Position numbers and translations under genes: made by a program. Source: Gossypium raimondii (taxonomy: Eukaryota; Streptophyta; Magnoliopsida; Malvales; Malvaceae). From it: a DNA stretch of 64,000 nucleotides. Under the pieces are notes generated by a model. It made no database searches. It saw only the letters and a list, made by a program, of their open reading frames with translations, and was not told the DNA's origin. The DNA lies in contig NC_068571.1 of assembly GCF_025698545.1 (NCBI RefSeq), positions 52,113,733 to 52,177,732 on the forward strand. The letters run 5' to 3'. Shown piece after piece: positions 34,881-46,477 of this stretch (the first letter of the stretch is position 1; every line of letters begins with the position of its first letter).

Positions 34881-37800
34881 TGTAACACCCCTTACCCGAG
34901 ACCGTTTCCGAAATCGAGTACGAGGCATTACTTAGCTTATCTTACTAATTCAGGGCATAAAAAATTCGTTTTAAAAATTAATTTCACTGTTTACAGTAAT
35001 CTGTCCAATCGCGCAGCAGTTACTAAATTGATTATAACTCGAGCTACGGAACTCCAAATTTAATTTCGTAAATTTTTCCTGAAACTAGACTCATATATCT
35101 TTCTACCATAAAATTTTCAGAATTCTTGGTTTGACCAATTAGTACAGTTTATTAGTTAAATTCTCCCCTGTTTCTTCACTTGACTGTCCTGACCCCTTTG
35201 TACTAAAAATAAATTTTCTCATTATAGGATTTTCATATGATATTACCACTTATTTCTACAGAAAATATACTCAATAAGGATTCTACACATATAAACTACA
35301 ACTCATAAATATTTTTATACCATTTTAGTGATTTTCTAAACTCGGAACAGGGGACTCCAGAAATAGATCTGACCATTTCTCACTAAAATTCACATATCTT
35401 AAAATAGAAATTTCTTTTTGCTAAACCGTTATTTTTCTATAAAAATAGACTCAATAATCTTTCATTTCATATATCATTCACCCTCTAATTCATTTTATAC
35501 TATCCTAGGTGATTTTTCAAAGTTACGTCACTGTTGCTGCCTGAATTCTGTTTCTTTGCAAAATTTACTCTTTCTTGATTTTCATACTTAACCATTTTAA
35601 AAGCCAAACATTATCACATACTCACACCTCTTTCTTTAGCAATATCATAGATACAACATTCAAAATGACTAACCCTTATACATCACTTAGGTATATACAT
35701 TACCTAGGTACATGCCACATTATCAATAGAAAGGTACATCACTAAAATGTCTCTGAGGTCGGGATTACTTCGGATGCTGGATCGAACACTGGTTTTCTAC
35801 AATCCTGCGCACGGAAACAACCGTACGCTGAGTATGGGTATACTCAGTGGTATTACCATAATTCAAATTAATAATATTAATTGATAATTTATATACATTT
35901 AATTTATGTCTACAATTATTCATTAATTATCTCATACTTTAACTCAACTTGATCATTAATAACAATAAGCAATATTTCAATTCTTGTATTTAATTGTATT
36001 CATACCTTATTTCACTATCTCAATTCTATTGGATTTTTCGACATCTCATTCTAATAATTCATTCCAATTCATACAAATTTAATCAATTTATCAACTCATT
36101 CATTATCATTTCTATTTATAACCAATATGTACTGTAAATCTTTTAACACTCAATTTATTCATTAAATCCATAACTAAATTTCAATAACTTGTATTCAGTT
36201 AAATTCACATATTATTTCACTCTTTCAAATTATTTTATTTTCACTTCTCACTTCTTAACAATAGCTATTTCAATTCATATTCAAGATCATTCAATAAAAA
36301 TTTATATTATCAAAATTATTCATTTACCCCTATTAACTTGACTCAGATCTTGGCGGATACACGGATCCAACCAAAACACACCAATACGGCACATTATGCC
36401 TAAAACGGTACATATAAACTTTATAAGACTTACCTTAACACATTAATGATTCACTTTTGTCCACAGCTTATAATCTTAGCCCAAAGTAGACTTTACAGAA
36501 CACCCCGGATATACGGAACAAATACAGAGAGCACAAATGTGCTAAACAGAGAGCACTGCCGTGCTAAATATCAGAGAGCACCAACGTGATAATAATCAGA
36601 GAGCACCAACGTGCTAATAATCAGAGAGCAACAACGTGCTAATATCAGAGAGCACCAATGTGCTAATATCAGAGAGCGCGCTAAAGTTCCTTAATAAGTT
36701 CCTTAATGGCATGCCACTAATATCCTGGTAGTTCTAAATTCCATCTACTTGGGCATTAAATCAATCTCATTTATTTAAATACTTTACAAAATTATTTCAA
36801 AAGGATTTATCATTTCTCCGTCATTACAATTTACTACTTATTCCACCATTCACATATATCACACTTATTCACAATTTAATTCACTTTTATTCCATTCATA
36901 TATATATTTTAATTCATTTTCCAATCAATTCATGTACAATTCAATATCAATATTCATCTATTTTTTTTAATACTAAACATATTATTCAAAATTCAATAAT
37001 TACTATTAATAAATTCAATACCAATACGTATTTATCATTCAATTCAGTCGTGATGCTTACCTCAATTTGCTTATCATGTATATTAATTTAAATTTTAACA
37101 ATTAATAATTAAATTCGAATTATGGTAATACTAACCGGAATTTCTCTCGAGTCACTTCTTGTCCACTTTCTCCTTTCCTTTCTCGGACAATGACTCGTGC
37201 ATGACATTAGCTACGTAATTAAACAATTAAAAATCATTAATACACAATTTCATTAAAACATTTCCCGTATACCTAAACTTTACCCAAATTCTAATTTAAT
37301 CCCTTATCAATACTAATTTTATTTTTCCATTCTAACTCTATATTCTCTCTTAATTCTTACTATAAACTCAGTTTAATTCTTCAATTTCCCCATAAATCCC
37401 TAATTTCGGGATTCTTTCAATTTAATCCCTATCAATTCAAAACTTATATTTTATTTTACAAATCAATCTTTTACTAACTTCTAACTTAAAATTCAATCAT
37501 TTTAACCTCTAGTTCATCAATTAATTCAACATAACTCATGTCTAACAATCTACTAACTTTCAAAATATCAACATAAATCAAGTAGTATTTATCTCTAGGA
37601 TTCCAAAACTCAAAATTATAAGAAAAGACTTAATTTGACTTACCAATTGAGCTTGGAACCTTAAAACCTTAAATTTCTCTTTTTCCTTTTCTTTCTTTCT
37701 TTCTTTCTTTCCTTCCTTCTCTGCCCGTTTTGCTCTCTGTTTCTTTCTCTGTTTCGTCTCTTCTATTCTGTTTCTTTTCTTTCTTTTCTATTCTTTCTTT

Positions 37801-38281
37801 TGTTTTATGTATATATATATAATATAATATAATATATTAATAATAATATAATATAAAAACATAATCATTACTATAATATAATAATATTTTTTAACATAAA
37901 ATCTCAGATTTCTATGCTTATGCCGCCTCAACTTTGGAAAAAGGCATAATTGCCTATTTGGTCCTTTTAACTTTTCTTTAATCTATAATTAAACTTTTAT
38001 CCCTATTGCAATTTAATCCTTTTTCATAATTAACTATCGAAACGTTAAAATTTCTTAACGAAACTTTAATATTATCCTATTGACACTCTGTAAATATTTA
38101 TAAAAATATTTACGGCTCAGTTTATGATATCGAGGTCTCGATACCTCGTTTTTGACCCAATTTACCTAATAATTTCTTTTAAATCACAAAATTCACTGAT
38201 TCAAAAACATTTCTAACTTTTTCATCGAATTTAGTGATCTCAAATCATTGTTCTAACACTACTGAAAATTGGGCTGTTACA
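34881..38281. mobile_element. Solo LTR, 3.4 kb, nested in the MITE
   Basis: Begins TGTAACACCCCTTACCCGAG and ends GGGCTGTTACA, TG...CA termini with TGTAACA inverted ends. CCCGG lies directly on both sides (34876-34880 and 38282-38286), a perfect 5-bp target duplication. No gag or pol frame occurs inside, and the terminal sequence does not recur internally, so this is a solo LTR and not a full element. It resembles a cotton LTR family whose 5' end reads TGTAACAGCCC, which would place it on the minus strand; that is from memory. It contains a minisatellite (36525-36685) and T/C- and AT-microsatellites (about 37690-37860). Looks old to middle-aged. Confidence 0.85.
36525..36685. repeat. Minisatellite of about 24-25 bp units within the solo LTR
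   Basis: Six to seven units of CAGAGAGCACCAACGTGCTA plus a short AATAT spacer. Each unit contains a small palindrome (AGCAC ... GTGCT). Variants alter the loop (AAATGT, TGCC, CAACG). Not a CRISPR: no unique spacers and eukaryotic context. Confidence 0.85.
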
Positions 38282-38315
38282 CCCGGCCCGGCCCATGAGC
38301 ACCTCTAGTGTCCAT

Positions 38316-38473
38316 CACTCAATAAATTCATGTGTCATATTAGTAATCCGTAAGTAATTAACGAAAATTTTAATAATAGTGATTAATTTAAATAATTATT
38401 TTAATTAAAGAGTCCAAAATTGACCAAAAAACATTTAAAGTGACCAAAATAAAATTTTAAAGTGACATCAGAT
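38316..38473. other. Short spacer between two MITEs
   Basis: AT-rich, no feature seen. Confidence 0.3.
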
Positions 38474-39110
38474 TAGAGATACTCATGGTCAGGGTGGGCC
38501 GGGTTTAGGCCAGACTCATATAATGTATCTATATTAATTTTTTAAGTTTGAGCTCGATCCAAAAAACGGGCTTACTTTTTTTCAAGCCCAACCTAATTTA
38601 AGAAAGGTAAATCAAGGACCAACTCGATCCTCCCATATTTAATTTGTTTAGATTAAATTTTTAACACATTAAAAATTATTTATATAAAACACTACCACAA
38701 ATATAATAAATGTTTTTATATTAAAAACACAAACAAATAAAAATAAATATTTATTGTATTAAATATAAATTTTAAAATTTATATTTTAGGTTGAGTTTAT
38801 TTAGTTGAGTAAATTTTTTTAGGATTTGAGTAATAAATTTAATTGTTATTGGATTAGTGATTTAATCTAAATATAAATGTATATAATTCTTAATTAACAT
38901 ATATAATTAATATAATATATTTTATAGCATTATATTCGGGTTGAGTCAGATTCGGGACAAAAAATCTTACCCAAGGCCCGATTCATATAAAAAATGGATA
39001 TTAAATTTTATCCAAACTCATTTTTTAGAAATTATATTTCATCCAAACTCTCTCATTTTTCGAACGGACTTTTAAACTTACACAAATGATTCAATACATG
39101 AGCAAGTCTA
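38474..39110. mobile_element. Second hAT-like MITE of the same family
   Basis: Left end TAGAGATACTCATGGTCAGG, right end CATGAGCAAGTCTA (diverged inverted repeat). Flanks CATCAGAT (38466-38473) and CATCACAT (39111-39118) match at seven of eight bases, an old 8-bp target duplication. Body shares TTTAGGCC/GGGCCGGG words with 34495-34880. Non-coding. Confidence 0.7.
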
Positions 39111-39118
39111 CATCACAT

Positions 39119-40212
39119 GTAGTTTACTTTTTTTTTTTACATGTTTAGATATTGCGTGGTTCATAAGACCCAATTGAAGAAATTTGACGGGCTTAGTTGA
39201 AGGCCTGTGAAAAAAAATAACAATGGACTTGTACATGCCGAATAAATCATGTTGGCCAGATTCCAATATGTTCGAATAAAATATTAGAATAAAATATTTA
39301 AAATTTGAGAGGATTTAAAATAAAATATTAAGTTTAAAAATAATTTTAAGCAAAAGAAAAGAATCCTCAAATATTAATATTATAACATAAAAATTAAAAA
39401 AAATTATGTTATCTATATATAAATTTAATTAAAAATAAGATTTTACTTTTTTTTTCCATTTTTTTAAAATTCATGTAAATTTTTAAAAAACACAGGTGGA
39501 TGATGACGTTCCAGCTTCTGATTGGACTAAAATTCTTTTGGACCAAGGGCGTTAAGGTCTGATGTTAAATGGGTAAGGGAAGAAAAAGTTTAGGGATCTA
39601 TTTGAGAATATATGTATAGCTTAAGGGGTAATTTTTTAAATAAGTTTTTTTAGTAATCCAATTATGAAAAGTTACAAAATGGTCACTTAACAATTCAATA
39701 CTATCTTTCTTGGTCCTAGTGTGCTAACTATGACAGCTTTTAAAATTGACATGATAATAACTTTAACTATTAACATTTATACATTATATCAATCAAATTT
39801 ACGTGAACGAGTAAAAAAAGCAAAAAAAATTATACAATGTGAGAGTTAGATATTTTAGAATCAAAACTAAATTGATACATGCTATTATGTCTATTTTAAA
39901 AATTATGACGGCTAATCAACTGATGAAAAAAGTAAATATCTAAATAATTATTTTGTATTTTTATAATTAAATTATAAAAAATTACTAATTAAATGAATAT
40001 CAATATAATTTATTTTTAATAAAAATCCCGTAAAATAATTGAAACCCAACATATTCTATATATTTACATATGTTAGCATGACGTTATCACCATTACGTCA
40101 TGAGTAACAGGTGGTGACATAAAGGATGCTTTAATGAATATAGACACATTGGTGGATAAAAAGAAAAGGAGAGTTCTGTTTTTGTCTTATTGTGGATTTG
40201 TCAAATTATTTA
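39119..40212. other. AT-rich intergenic DNA
   Basis: No gene. Words such as GAAAAGTTACAAAATGGTCA at about 39665 are shared with the MITE at 40926-41160, suggesting a decayed relative. Confidence 0.4.
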
Positions 40213-40735
40213 GGTTAAATTTTGCTAGTACTCTCTGTACTTTGTAAAAGTCATGAATTTAGTCTCTTACTTTAATTTGATCAATTTTAATCCCTGTAAT
40301 TTTTGAATCAGTCAGTTTAGTCCTTATACTTTTGTATTTTGAAATTTTAGTCCTAACCCAAATAGTAGTAGTTAAATTTAATTAGTTTTAGATTTAATTT
40401 ATATTCTCCAATTGAATCATTCTAAGTCCTTATACTTTTCAAAAATTTAAATTTTAGTCTTGATGTAGATGATAATCATTTATCTATTAAATGAATTTTT
40501 AGGAAGTAATATGTGGAAACAATAAGTTGACATAGCATTACACATATGATAATATATTTATCACATCAAAATTTAGAAATAGAAAAACTTAACTTGGTGA
40601 ATTTAACTGTTATTAATTAGTAAGTATTGAAATTTTAAAATTTGAAAAGTACAAGGACTAAAAATGACCAAACTAAAGTAAATGGATTAAATTCATAATT
40701 ATTGCAAAGATTCGAGAACTAAGTTAAATTTAACC
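40213..40735. mobile_element. MITE with long inverted ends
   Basis: Starts GGTTAAATTTTGCTAGTACT and ends AACTAAGTTAAATTTAACC. The arms, containing TGAATTTAGTCTCTTACTTT and its decayed reverse complement, extend for over 100 bases. Non-coding. Confidence 0.6.
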
Positions 40736-40925
40736 ACTTGTTTAGCACTGTCAGATGAGTGTCAAAACTCATCACATCTTTCCCAACGACTACTTTCTTT
40801 TTTTCTCGGGAAAATGACAATTTAACCTTTTCTTTGTTTTTTCCCTTTTATTTCTCGTCTCACTTACTATATTACCCTTTATTCTTATATTTTCAATAAA
40901 AAACGAAGGTTACATTATATATGGG

Positions 40926-41160
40926 GCAAATTACATTAGTAGCCACTCGATTATGAAAAGTTACAAAATAGTCATATAGCTATTTAATTTTGTCTTTTTT
41001 GATCACCAACTAGCTAACGTAAAAATGAAAATACCCAAAAATCTAATATAGTTGGGTGATCAAAAATAGAAAATTTGAATAGCTAAGTGATTATTCTATA
41101 ATTTTTCATAATTGAGTGACAAAAAAACTTTAGTTAAATGACTACTAATATAATTTACCA
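40926..41160. mobile_element. Short MITE with inverted ends
   Basis: Starts near CAAATTACATTAGTAGCCAC and ends GACTACTAATATAATTTACC; the arms also share ATTATGAAAAGTTACAAAAT with its complement AATTTTTCATAATTGAGTG. Confidence 0.6.
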
Positions 41161-41514
41161 TTATATTTTAAGGATGAGAGAGAAAAGGGTTTTACATGCT
41201 CAAAATTGGACACTATTCAAAAACTTGAACCTCCCATGGAGGAATAAAAAATTATTCTAGTGAAGTTTAAATTGAATTATAAATTTTAAGAAGGTTAAAG
41301 TACAATTTTATTAATTACTCTTTGAAAATTTTTCAAAGGATTAAATTGAAATATTATCTTCTTGAAGGGGTAAAAGTGTATTTTTACTATTATATTAAAT
41401 TATAACTTCAGAATTTCTAAAAGAACCCAAATAAAATTTTATCATTAAACCTCTTTGTCCTTTTTTTTCTTCATTATAGGATATTTAAATAATTAAATTA
41501 TAACATTGACTTTA

Positions 41515-41770
41515 GGAGCAAAGTCGAAAATTTTTGTTAGGGTCTGAATTAAATTATATATTTTATGATAGTAAAAATATAATTTCATCATTTTAAGAGT
41601 CTATATCTTTATAATTTGAAAGGATTAAATCAAATTTTATCTTTTTAGGAGTTAAAATGTGATTTTACCATTACTAATTTAAAATTTATAAATTAGAAAA
41701 GCACTTGAATAAAAAAAATTTCATTTTAAGGGGTTGGAGCCTTGCCAGCCCCCTTAGATCCGCCCTTGAT
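41515..41770. mobile_element. Decayed relative of the 9342-9601 hAT MITE
   Basis: Same internal word order as the intact copy (GTCTGAATTAAATTATATAT, GAGTCTATATCTTTATAATT, GGGGTTGGAGCCTTGCCAGC) with eroded ends. Confidence 0.55.
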
Positions 41771-42639
41771 GGACTTCAATATTATCTACATAAAAAAGGG
41801 TAAAATTTGGAAAAAAATCTAATTTAATTATTTAAGGGTGAGATCTAAGTAGATACTAAATTATAAGTGTTTGTTTTGTTTAAGGTTTATTCAATTTGAA
41901 AAGAAAAATCTAATGTTTGATTTATTTTATATTAAAATTTGAGTTTGGATTAAAATTTTCAATATCACATAAAAAAACTTGTGGATTAATTAAATAAAAT
42001 TTGAGTAGTTGGGTAGCTTGAGTTTAATTTGATCTATTTTTCTATAAAATATCTCGTTTACATAGCTAAACATAACTATCAATCAATAATAGGGACAATT
42101 TGGAAAATAAAACCATTAGTTTGGGGTAATTAGGCAAATTTCCAAAATCTAGAAGGAAAAGAAAAGAAAATTATTAACTTGAAAAATAAAATATAAGCAA
42201 AGGTAGAGAAAGGGATTTTAATGGTGGTGGGTGGAACAAGAAATAAATCAAATTTGTAGTTGAATAAGTCAAATAATCATTTGTCATTTTAATATGTTAA
42301 TTAAAATTTGTATAGTTGAGGTTGGATGTTTATTTTTATTATATTTTTGGTTGAATTATGATTGTGATAGTTTTGCTACGTTAAATTTTATGATTTAGTC
42401 CTTATATTTTAAATTGAGTTAATTTAATACTTTTAGTTTGATAACATAAATTATTAGTTAATTATTATTGTTTAAGTGTTGGTGTCTCCAAAACATTAGA
42501 AAGTAGGAGGATTAAATTTCAATAACTTCAATAGTAGTGTCTCCAAAACCCTAATTTGACCCATGCTTTCCAAAAGAATCCATTAAATTTTGGCATGACT
42601 CTGAAAATGTTTGAACAAGAAAGAAAAGAAAAGAAAGAG
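41771..42639. other. Intergenic DNA and distal NF-YA promoter
   Basis: AT-rich, no gene recognised. Confidence 0.4.
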
Positions 42640-44315
42640 AGAGAAATAGTATAAATTTAAAGAGAAAAAGAGAAACGAGTAGTTGAAGACTTGAAGTTGA
42701 AGAGTTTTTGAAGAGAAGGGGACATGCCCAATTTATTCCCTACATAACAATCCTTTGCTTCCTTCTTCTTCTTCATGTTGGTGTCTCATCAGATCCATAC
42801 CTCTTTCTTTCTTTTTCTATTTCACCAATCTTTAGCTGTTAACCCTTTTGTCTTATTCCTCTCGTTTCATCTCTTTTCTTTTACTCCTTTATTCATACAT
42901 ACATACATACATATATAGGAAGTAGGGTTTTATTTATTTTCTAGGATTCATGATACGTTGAAGTTCTTTTATTTGGTAAAGTGGCTGCTGCTACTGTTAT
43001 TAATGATGTTCTTGGTATTTTATTTATTTTATTTATTTTGTTTGCTGTTTTAGCATTTTGGGTGCTCTTTTTTTTTTTTCTTTCTTTAACTTCATATCTA
43101 AGATTTTTAGTTGTTGCTTGGGGAGTGGTTAAATTATCTTCAAAGGGGTTTTATCTTGTCCGTACAACAATTATTGTCCGTACATAATAGCTTATATATA
43201 TATATATATATTCTTCTTCACCGGCTTCTTTAATCTTGGAATATTGAATTTCCAAACACTATTTTTCTGCTTTGTGATCCAAATTTTCTTTTTTTGTGTG
43301 TTGTTGATTGGTTAGTTTCACATCCCAAGCTCTCAAATCTGTTTTCCTTGTGTTATATGTGTGTGTATATATATGGTAAGGGTTAGGGGTTGTTAAGGGA
43401 TTGGACATGGAATTAAGTGTCTGTTGAGGGGATTTACGATTCTTTCGAAAGAAATCTATGAAGTGTTGGTCGTCCATAGCCGATGGACTCTTCAACAAGT
43501 TGTTGTTATCCCTAGCGAGGTTTTGTCTTCAGACTCTATCAAAAGCCTGAGCATGAGCATAACCTTATCCTCGATTGTTTGATAAGTCGAACTATGCGCA
43601 TTTCGCATGGTTGGACTCGGACCCGTACTAACTAAACATTTGATAATAACACAAATCCATTGCTATTGTTGCTTTCTTTTGTTATATATGTTGATTCATG
43701 TTGTATGAGTGCATGTCACTAGGAATCCCCTTAATTGTATGCATCTTATGATATGTTGCTTTACTCTTCATTGTGAATTTTGTGGTTTCTTTGACAACGA
43801 GTTTGTGAATCTGGGTTTTGAATATCATTCTTCATGGAATTCGGATGAACGCCTTTTATCTTCGATCGTGTGTGTTAGGAGCCCGAAATAAACCCCGATT
43901 CCATGTTCCCTAGTTGTTTGAACACTTTAAATTTACATCTTTTATTGCATTGTCCGGTGTTTTACCGAACTCTTTCTCGTATCTCTATAAAATCCATCCC
44001 CAACATGGATATCTCTGGTAAAGGTGAAGATTTACTTTAACTTGGTCACCAAGAAATCTTATTTCTCAAGGTTTCTTACTTACTTAATATGATCTCTGAC
44101 CGATAGAATTATATGAGTGATGACGCCTTGTTTGGTTTTATGGTTGCATACATTGTTGCTTACTTGCATACTTAAATCGGACCTAGACATCCATAGCTCA
44201 TTAGATTGTTCTTCTTTTTCTCATTTTAGTGGTTAATCTTGGAGAAAAAGAATACATTTATTTATAAGGATCTTTCGGAATTTGCATCGGAACTGAAGAG
44301 GATTGCTGAATTTGG
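42640..44315 (+). promoter_or_regulatory. NF-YA leader with a long intron and upstream ORFs
   Basis: A CT/AGA-rich leader runs from about 42640 to a donor at 42975/42976 (TTTG|GTAAAG). The likely acceptor is 44229/44230 (TTTTAG|TGG), leaving about 86 leader bases before the start codon at 44316. The first leader exon holds two upstream ORFs: 42724-42747 (MPNLFPT) and 42775-42918 (47 codons, Phe/Leu/His-rich). The 5' boundary and intron are inferred from composition and splice signals. In legume NF-YA genes, alternative splicing of the leader intron exposing a uORF peptide is established (MtHAP2-1), so this layout is plausible for regulation. Confidence 0.5.
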
Positions 44316-46357
44316 ATGGCTAGTCGGGTTCGAATCTTGCCGAAGGAAAATTTACTTATTAGTTGCCCACCGTGGTGGAATTCAAACGAACAGCAATTTG
44401 TTGAGATTGTACCACAGAATGTGAGCTTGAAGAAAGCAGAAAATCACTCTCAACTATATCATAATGCAAAGCGTTTCGATCTTCAACTACTAGACCACGA
44501 ACCAACATTAGCTGAAGCAGGTGTCACGGGAGTGAATAATTCGCAATGCAATTCATCGGAATCTGGTATTTGATGCTTCTGAAACTGCTATTTATCGGAA
44601 ATTTTTGGTTTGGCATTGTTTGCTTTCTCATTTTCACCAACGTTGTTACTGAGTAGGTATATTCAATGGCTAACGTTTTCACCAATCGTTTGCCTACCAT
44701 CACAGATGAAAGAAAAAACCCACTATAAACTTAGAAATTAACCTAGTTCTTATGCTTCCTAGGGTTTAAATACAGGAAGTACCCGATGTTTTACCGATCT
44801 CTTTCTCACATTCATACAAAAAACCCGTCTCTGGTACAAAGATCTCATAGGAATACATCTCTTGTAATTTTAAAAGTTTAAGTTCTACCGTATATTTATA
44901 AAATCTAGTACTTGACCATCAAGAAATCCTAAACTTAAGCACCAAGTAATCTTCAATCGATAGAATTATACCAGAATCCAACCTGGTACTTTGCTTTAGT
45001 TCTCGAACAAGCTGGAAAGGTGTCGTAATTGTTTTCTTTTGCATCAGGTCAGGTTGAAAGTTGCAGGAAAGACATCGAAGGTCAAACGAAGCCGGTTTAC
45101 CTGCTTAACAATCCAAACACATTGTTAAGCCCTTCTCACCCAAACTATAACCGTTCAATGGTATGTTTGGTAGTCTTTATTAACTTCATTTTAATTGGTT
45201 TTGTGTTAAATTTAGTATTTTCTTGATCCCATTTCAGGCTTGTGCTCAATATCCTTATACTGATGCTTACTTTACCGGGCTATTTACTCCGTACGGGCAA
45301 CAGACTATTGTAAGATCTCTCGATCCGTGAATTATCATAGCTCGGAATTGTTATGCAAATATAATCTACCTTGTGACTGTTTTTCTTATGTTTCGAACCC
45401 GTGATTTAAACTTTGATCATATTCTGGCCCAGATGACCGGAACTGCACCGACTCGAATTCCGTTGCCTCTTGATCTTGCAGAAGATGAGCCCATTTACGT
45501 CAATCCAAAACAATATCATGGGATTCTCAGGAGGAGGCGACATCGTGCAAAGCTCGAGACGCGAAACAAGCTCGTTAAATCTCGAAAGGTATACGGATTT
45601 CATATTTGCTTTTTTATGATCTCCCATTGCAATGGTTGTAACCTAAGGCTGTTAGATATTAATCTAAATTCTATTTGGTAAGACATTTAGTATGTTTTTT
45701 TTTTTAAATGATTCTATTAGTTGGAGGTTACTTGACAAGGGGTAGATCAACAGGGGCCAGACAAGTGGTCAAATTGCAATTTTAGTCCTTGAGAAATTTA
45801 TAAGGAATGTTTGTAGTATAATCGATGCAAAAGTTACAAGTTGTCATGTTTTCGGGTTGTGTTTTTTTCATATTAATACTGCGTGTATAAATCATAGTTA
45901 AAATATGCCATAGGTCTCTATACTCTTCTTAAATTTAAAATTTAGTCCATGTACTTTTATTTTTAGGACTTTAGTCTCTCAATTTTTCTGATTTCAAAAT
46001 TTAGGTCCAACTCTTAACATCGTTAAGATTATTTTGTTAATGCAGCCATACCTTCACGAATCTCGCCATCTTCATGCAATGAATCGAATTCGGGGATCCG
46101 GCGGACGTTTTCTTAGCAAAAAGAAACCCCAACGGTCCGATCCAACCTCCATTTACATCTCGGATATCGGTTGCTTAGACCAAAAGGATAATAATAGATC
46201 GGAACTTGAGAGCCGTTGCTCGCATACGGCAGAATACGGTGGTTCATGTACGAGCTGCTCTCACATTTCAAGTATCACCAACAATGGTGGTGACATATCT
46301 CGCCGTGCGGTCAGTTCGTGCAATGGAATACAAAACTGTGCTTCGCTTGTCCGGTGA
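44316..46357 (+). CDS. NF-YA: Nuclear transcription factor Y subunit A (CCAAT-binding, HAP2 type)
   Basis: DNA-sequence-reading subunit of the NF-Y trimer, which binds CCAAT boxes with NF-YB and NF-YC in the nucleus. Five coding exons: 44316-44565, 45048-45160, 45238-45309, 45433-45588 and 46046-46357, with consistent phases; 903 nt, 300 aa. The start at 44316 is the first ATG after the leader acceptor. N-terminal marker [12 protein letters not shown] is typical of plant NF-YA proteins, as is [18 protein letters not shown]. The conserved core spans about residues 164-222: the A1 helix binding NF-YB/YC ([20 protein letters not shown]), the linker, and A2 ([20 protein letters not shown], then RFLSKKK) contacting CCAAT. 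MNRIRG replaces the more usual RRPRG, a mild variation. The C-terminus is Ser/Cys-rich. The 3'UTR has a miR169 site. Confidence 0.95.
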
Positions 46358-46376
46358 GAAAACGGGCGACAAGAAG

Positions 46377-46397
46377 TCGGCAACTCATCCTTGGCTT
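46377..46397 (+). promoter_or_regulatory. miR169 target site in the NF-YA 3'UTR
   Basis: Twenty bases after the stop codon lies a 21-nt site that matches the reverse complement of miR169a at 19 of 21 positions (core CATCCTTGGCT intact). The two differences are opposite miRNA positions 1 and 14, so positions 2-13, including the 10/11 cleavage point, pair fully. Regulation of NF-YA mRNAs by miR169 through 3'UTR sites is established in many plants. Confidence 0.92.
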
Positions 46398-46477
46398 ATA
46401 TATATATATATATATATCAATTATAGTCTTTGGTTTTCATGCATAGTGTAAAATGATTGTGGCAGATTGTACATTAC

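Larger units (their letters stand above)
34495..38307. mobile_element. hAT-like MITE split by a 3.4-kb solo LTR
   Basis: Left end TAGAGGTGCTCATGGGC (34495-34511), right end GCCCATGAGCACCTCTA (38291-38307), a perfect 17-bp inverted repeat. The TAGAG terminus fits the hAT end pattern. The flanks both carry GTGTCCAT (left copy 34484-34491, three bases before the terminus; right copy directly after it, 38308-38315), an 8-bp target duplication as in hAT insertions. Without the LTR the MITE is about 407 bp, GC-rich at both ends and T-rich in the middle. Non-coding. Confidence 0.85.

Noticed and set aside
36525-36685. Regularly spaced repeats resembling a CRISPR array
   Set aside because: The units are contiguous with no unique spacers, the locus lies in a plant LTR, and CRISPR arrays do not occur in nuclear plant genomes.
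44326-44345. GGGTTCGAATCTTGCC, a tRNA box B look-alike
   Set aside because: It lies in the first coding exon of NF-YA in the correct frame; no acceptor stem or anticodon arm can be formed around it.
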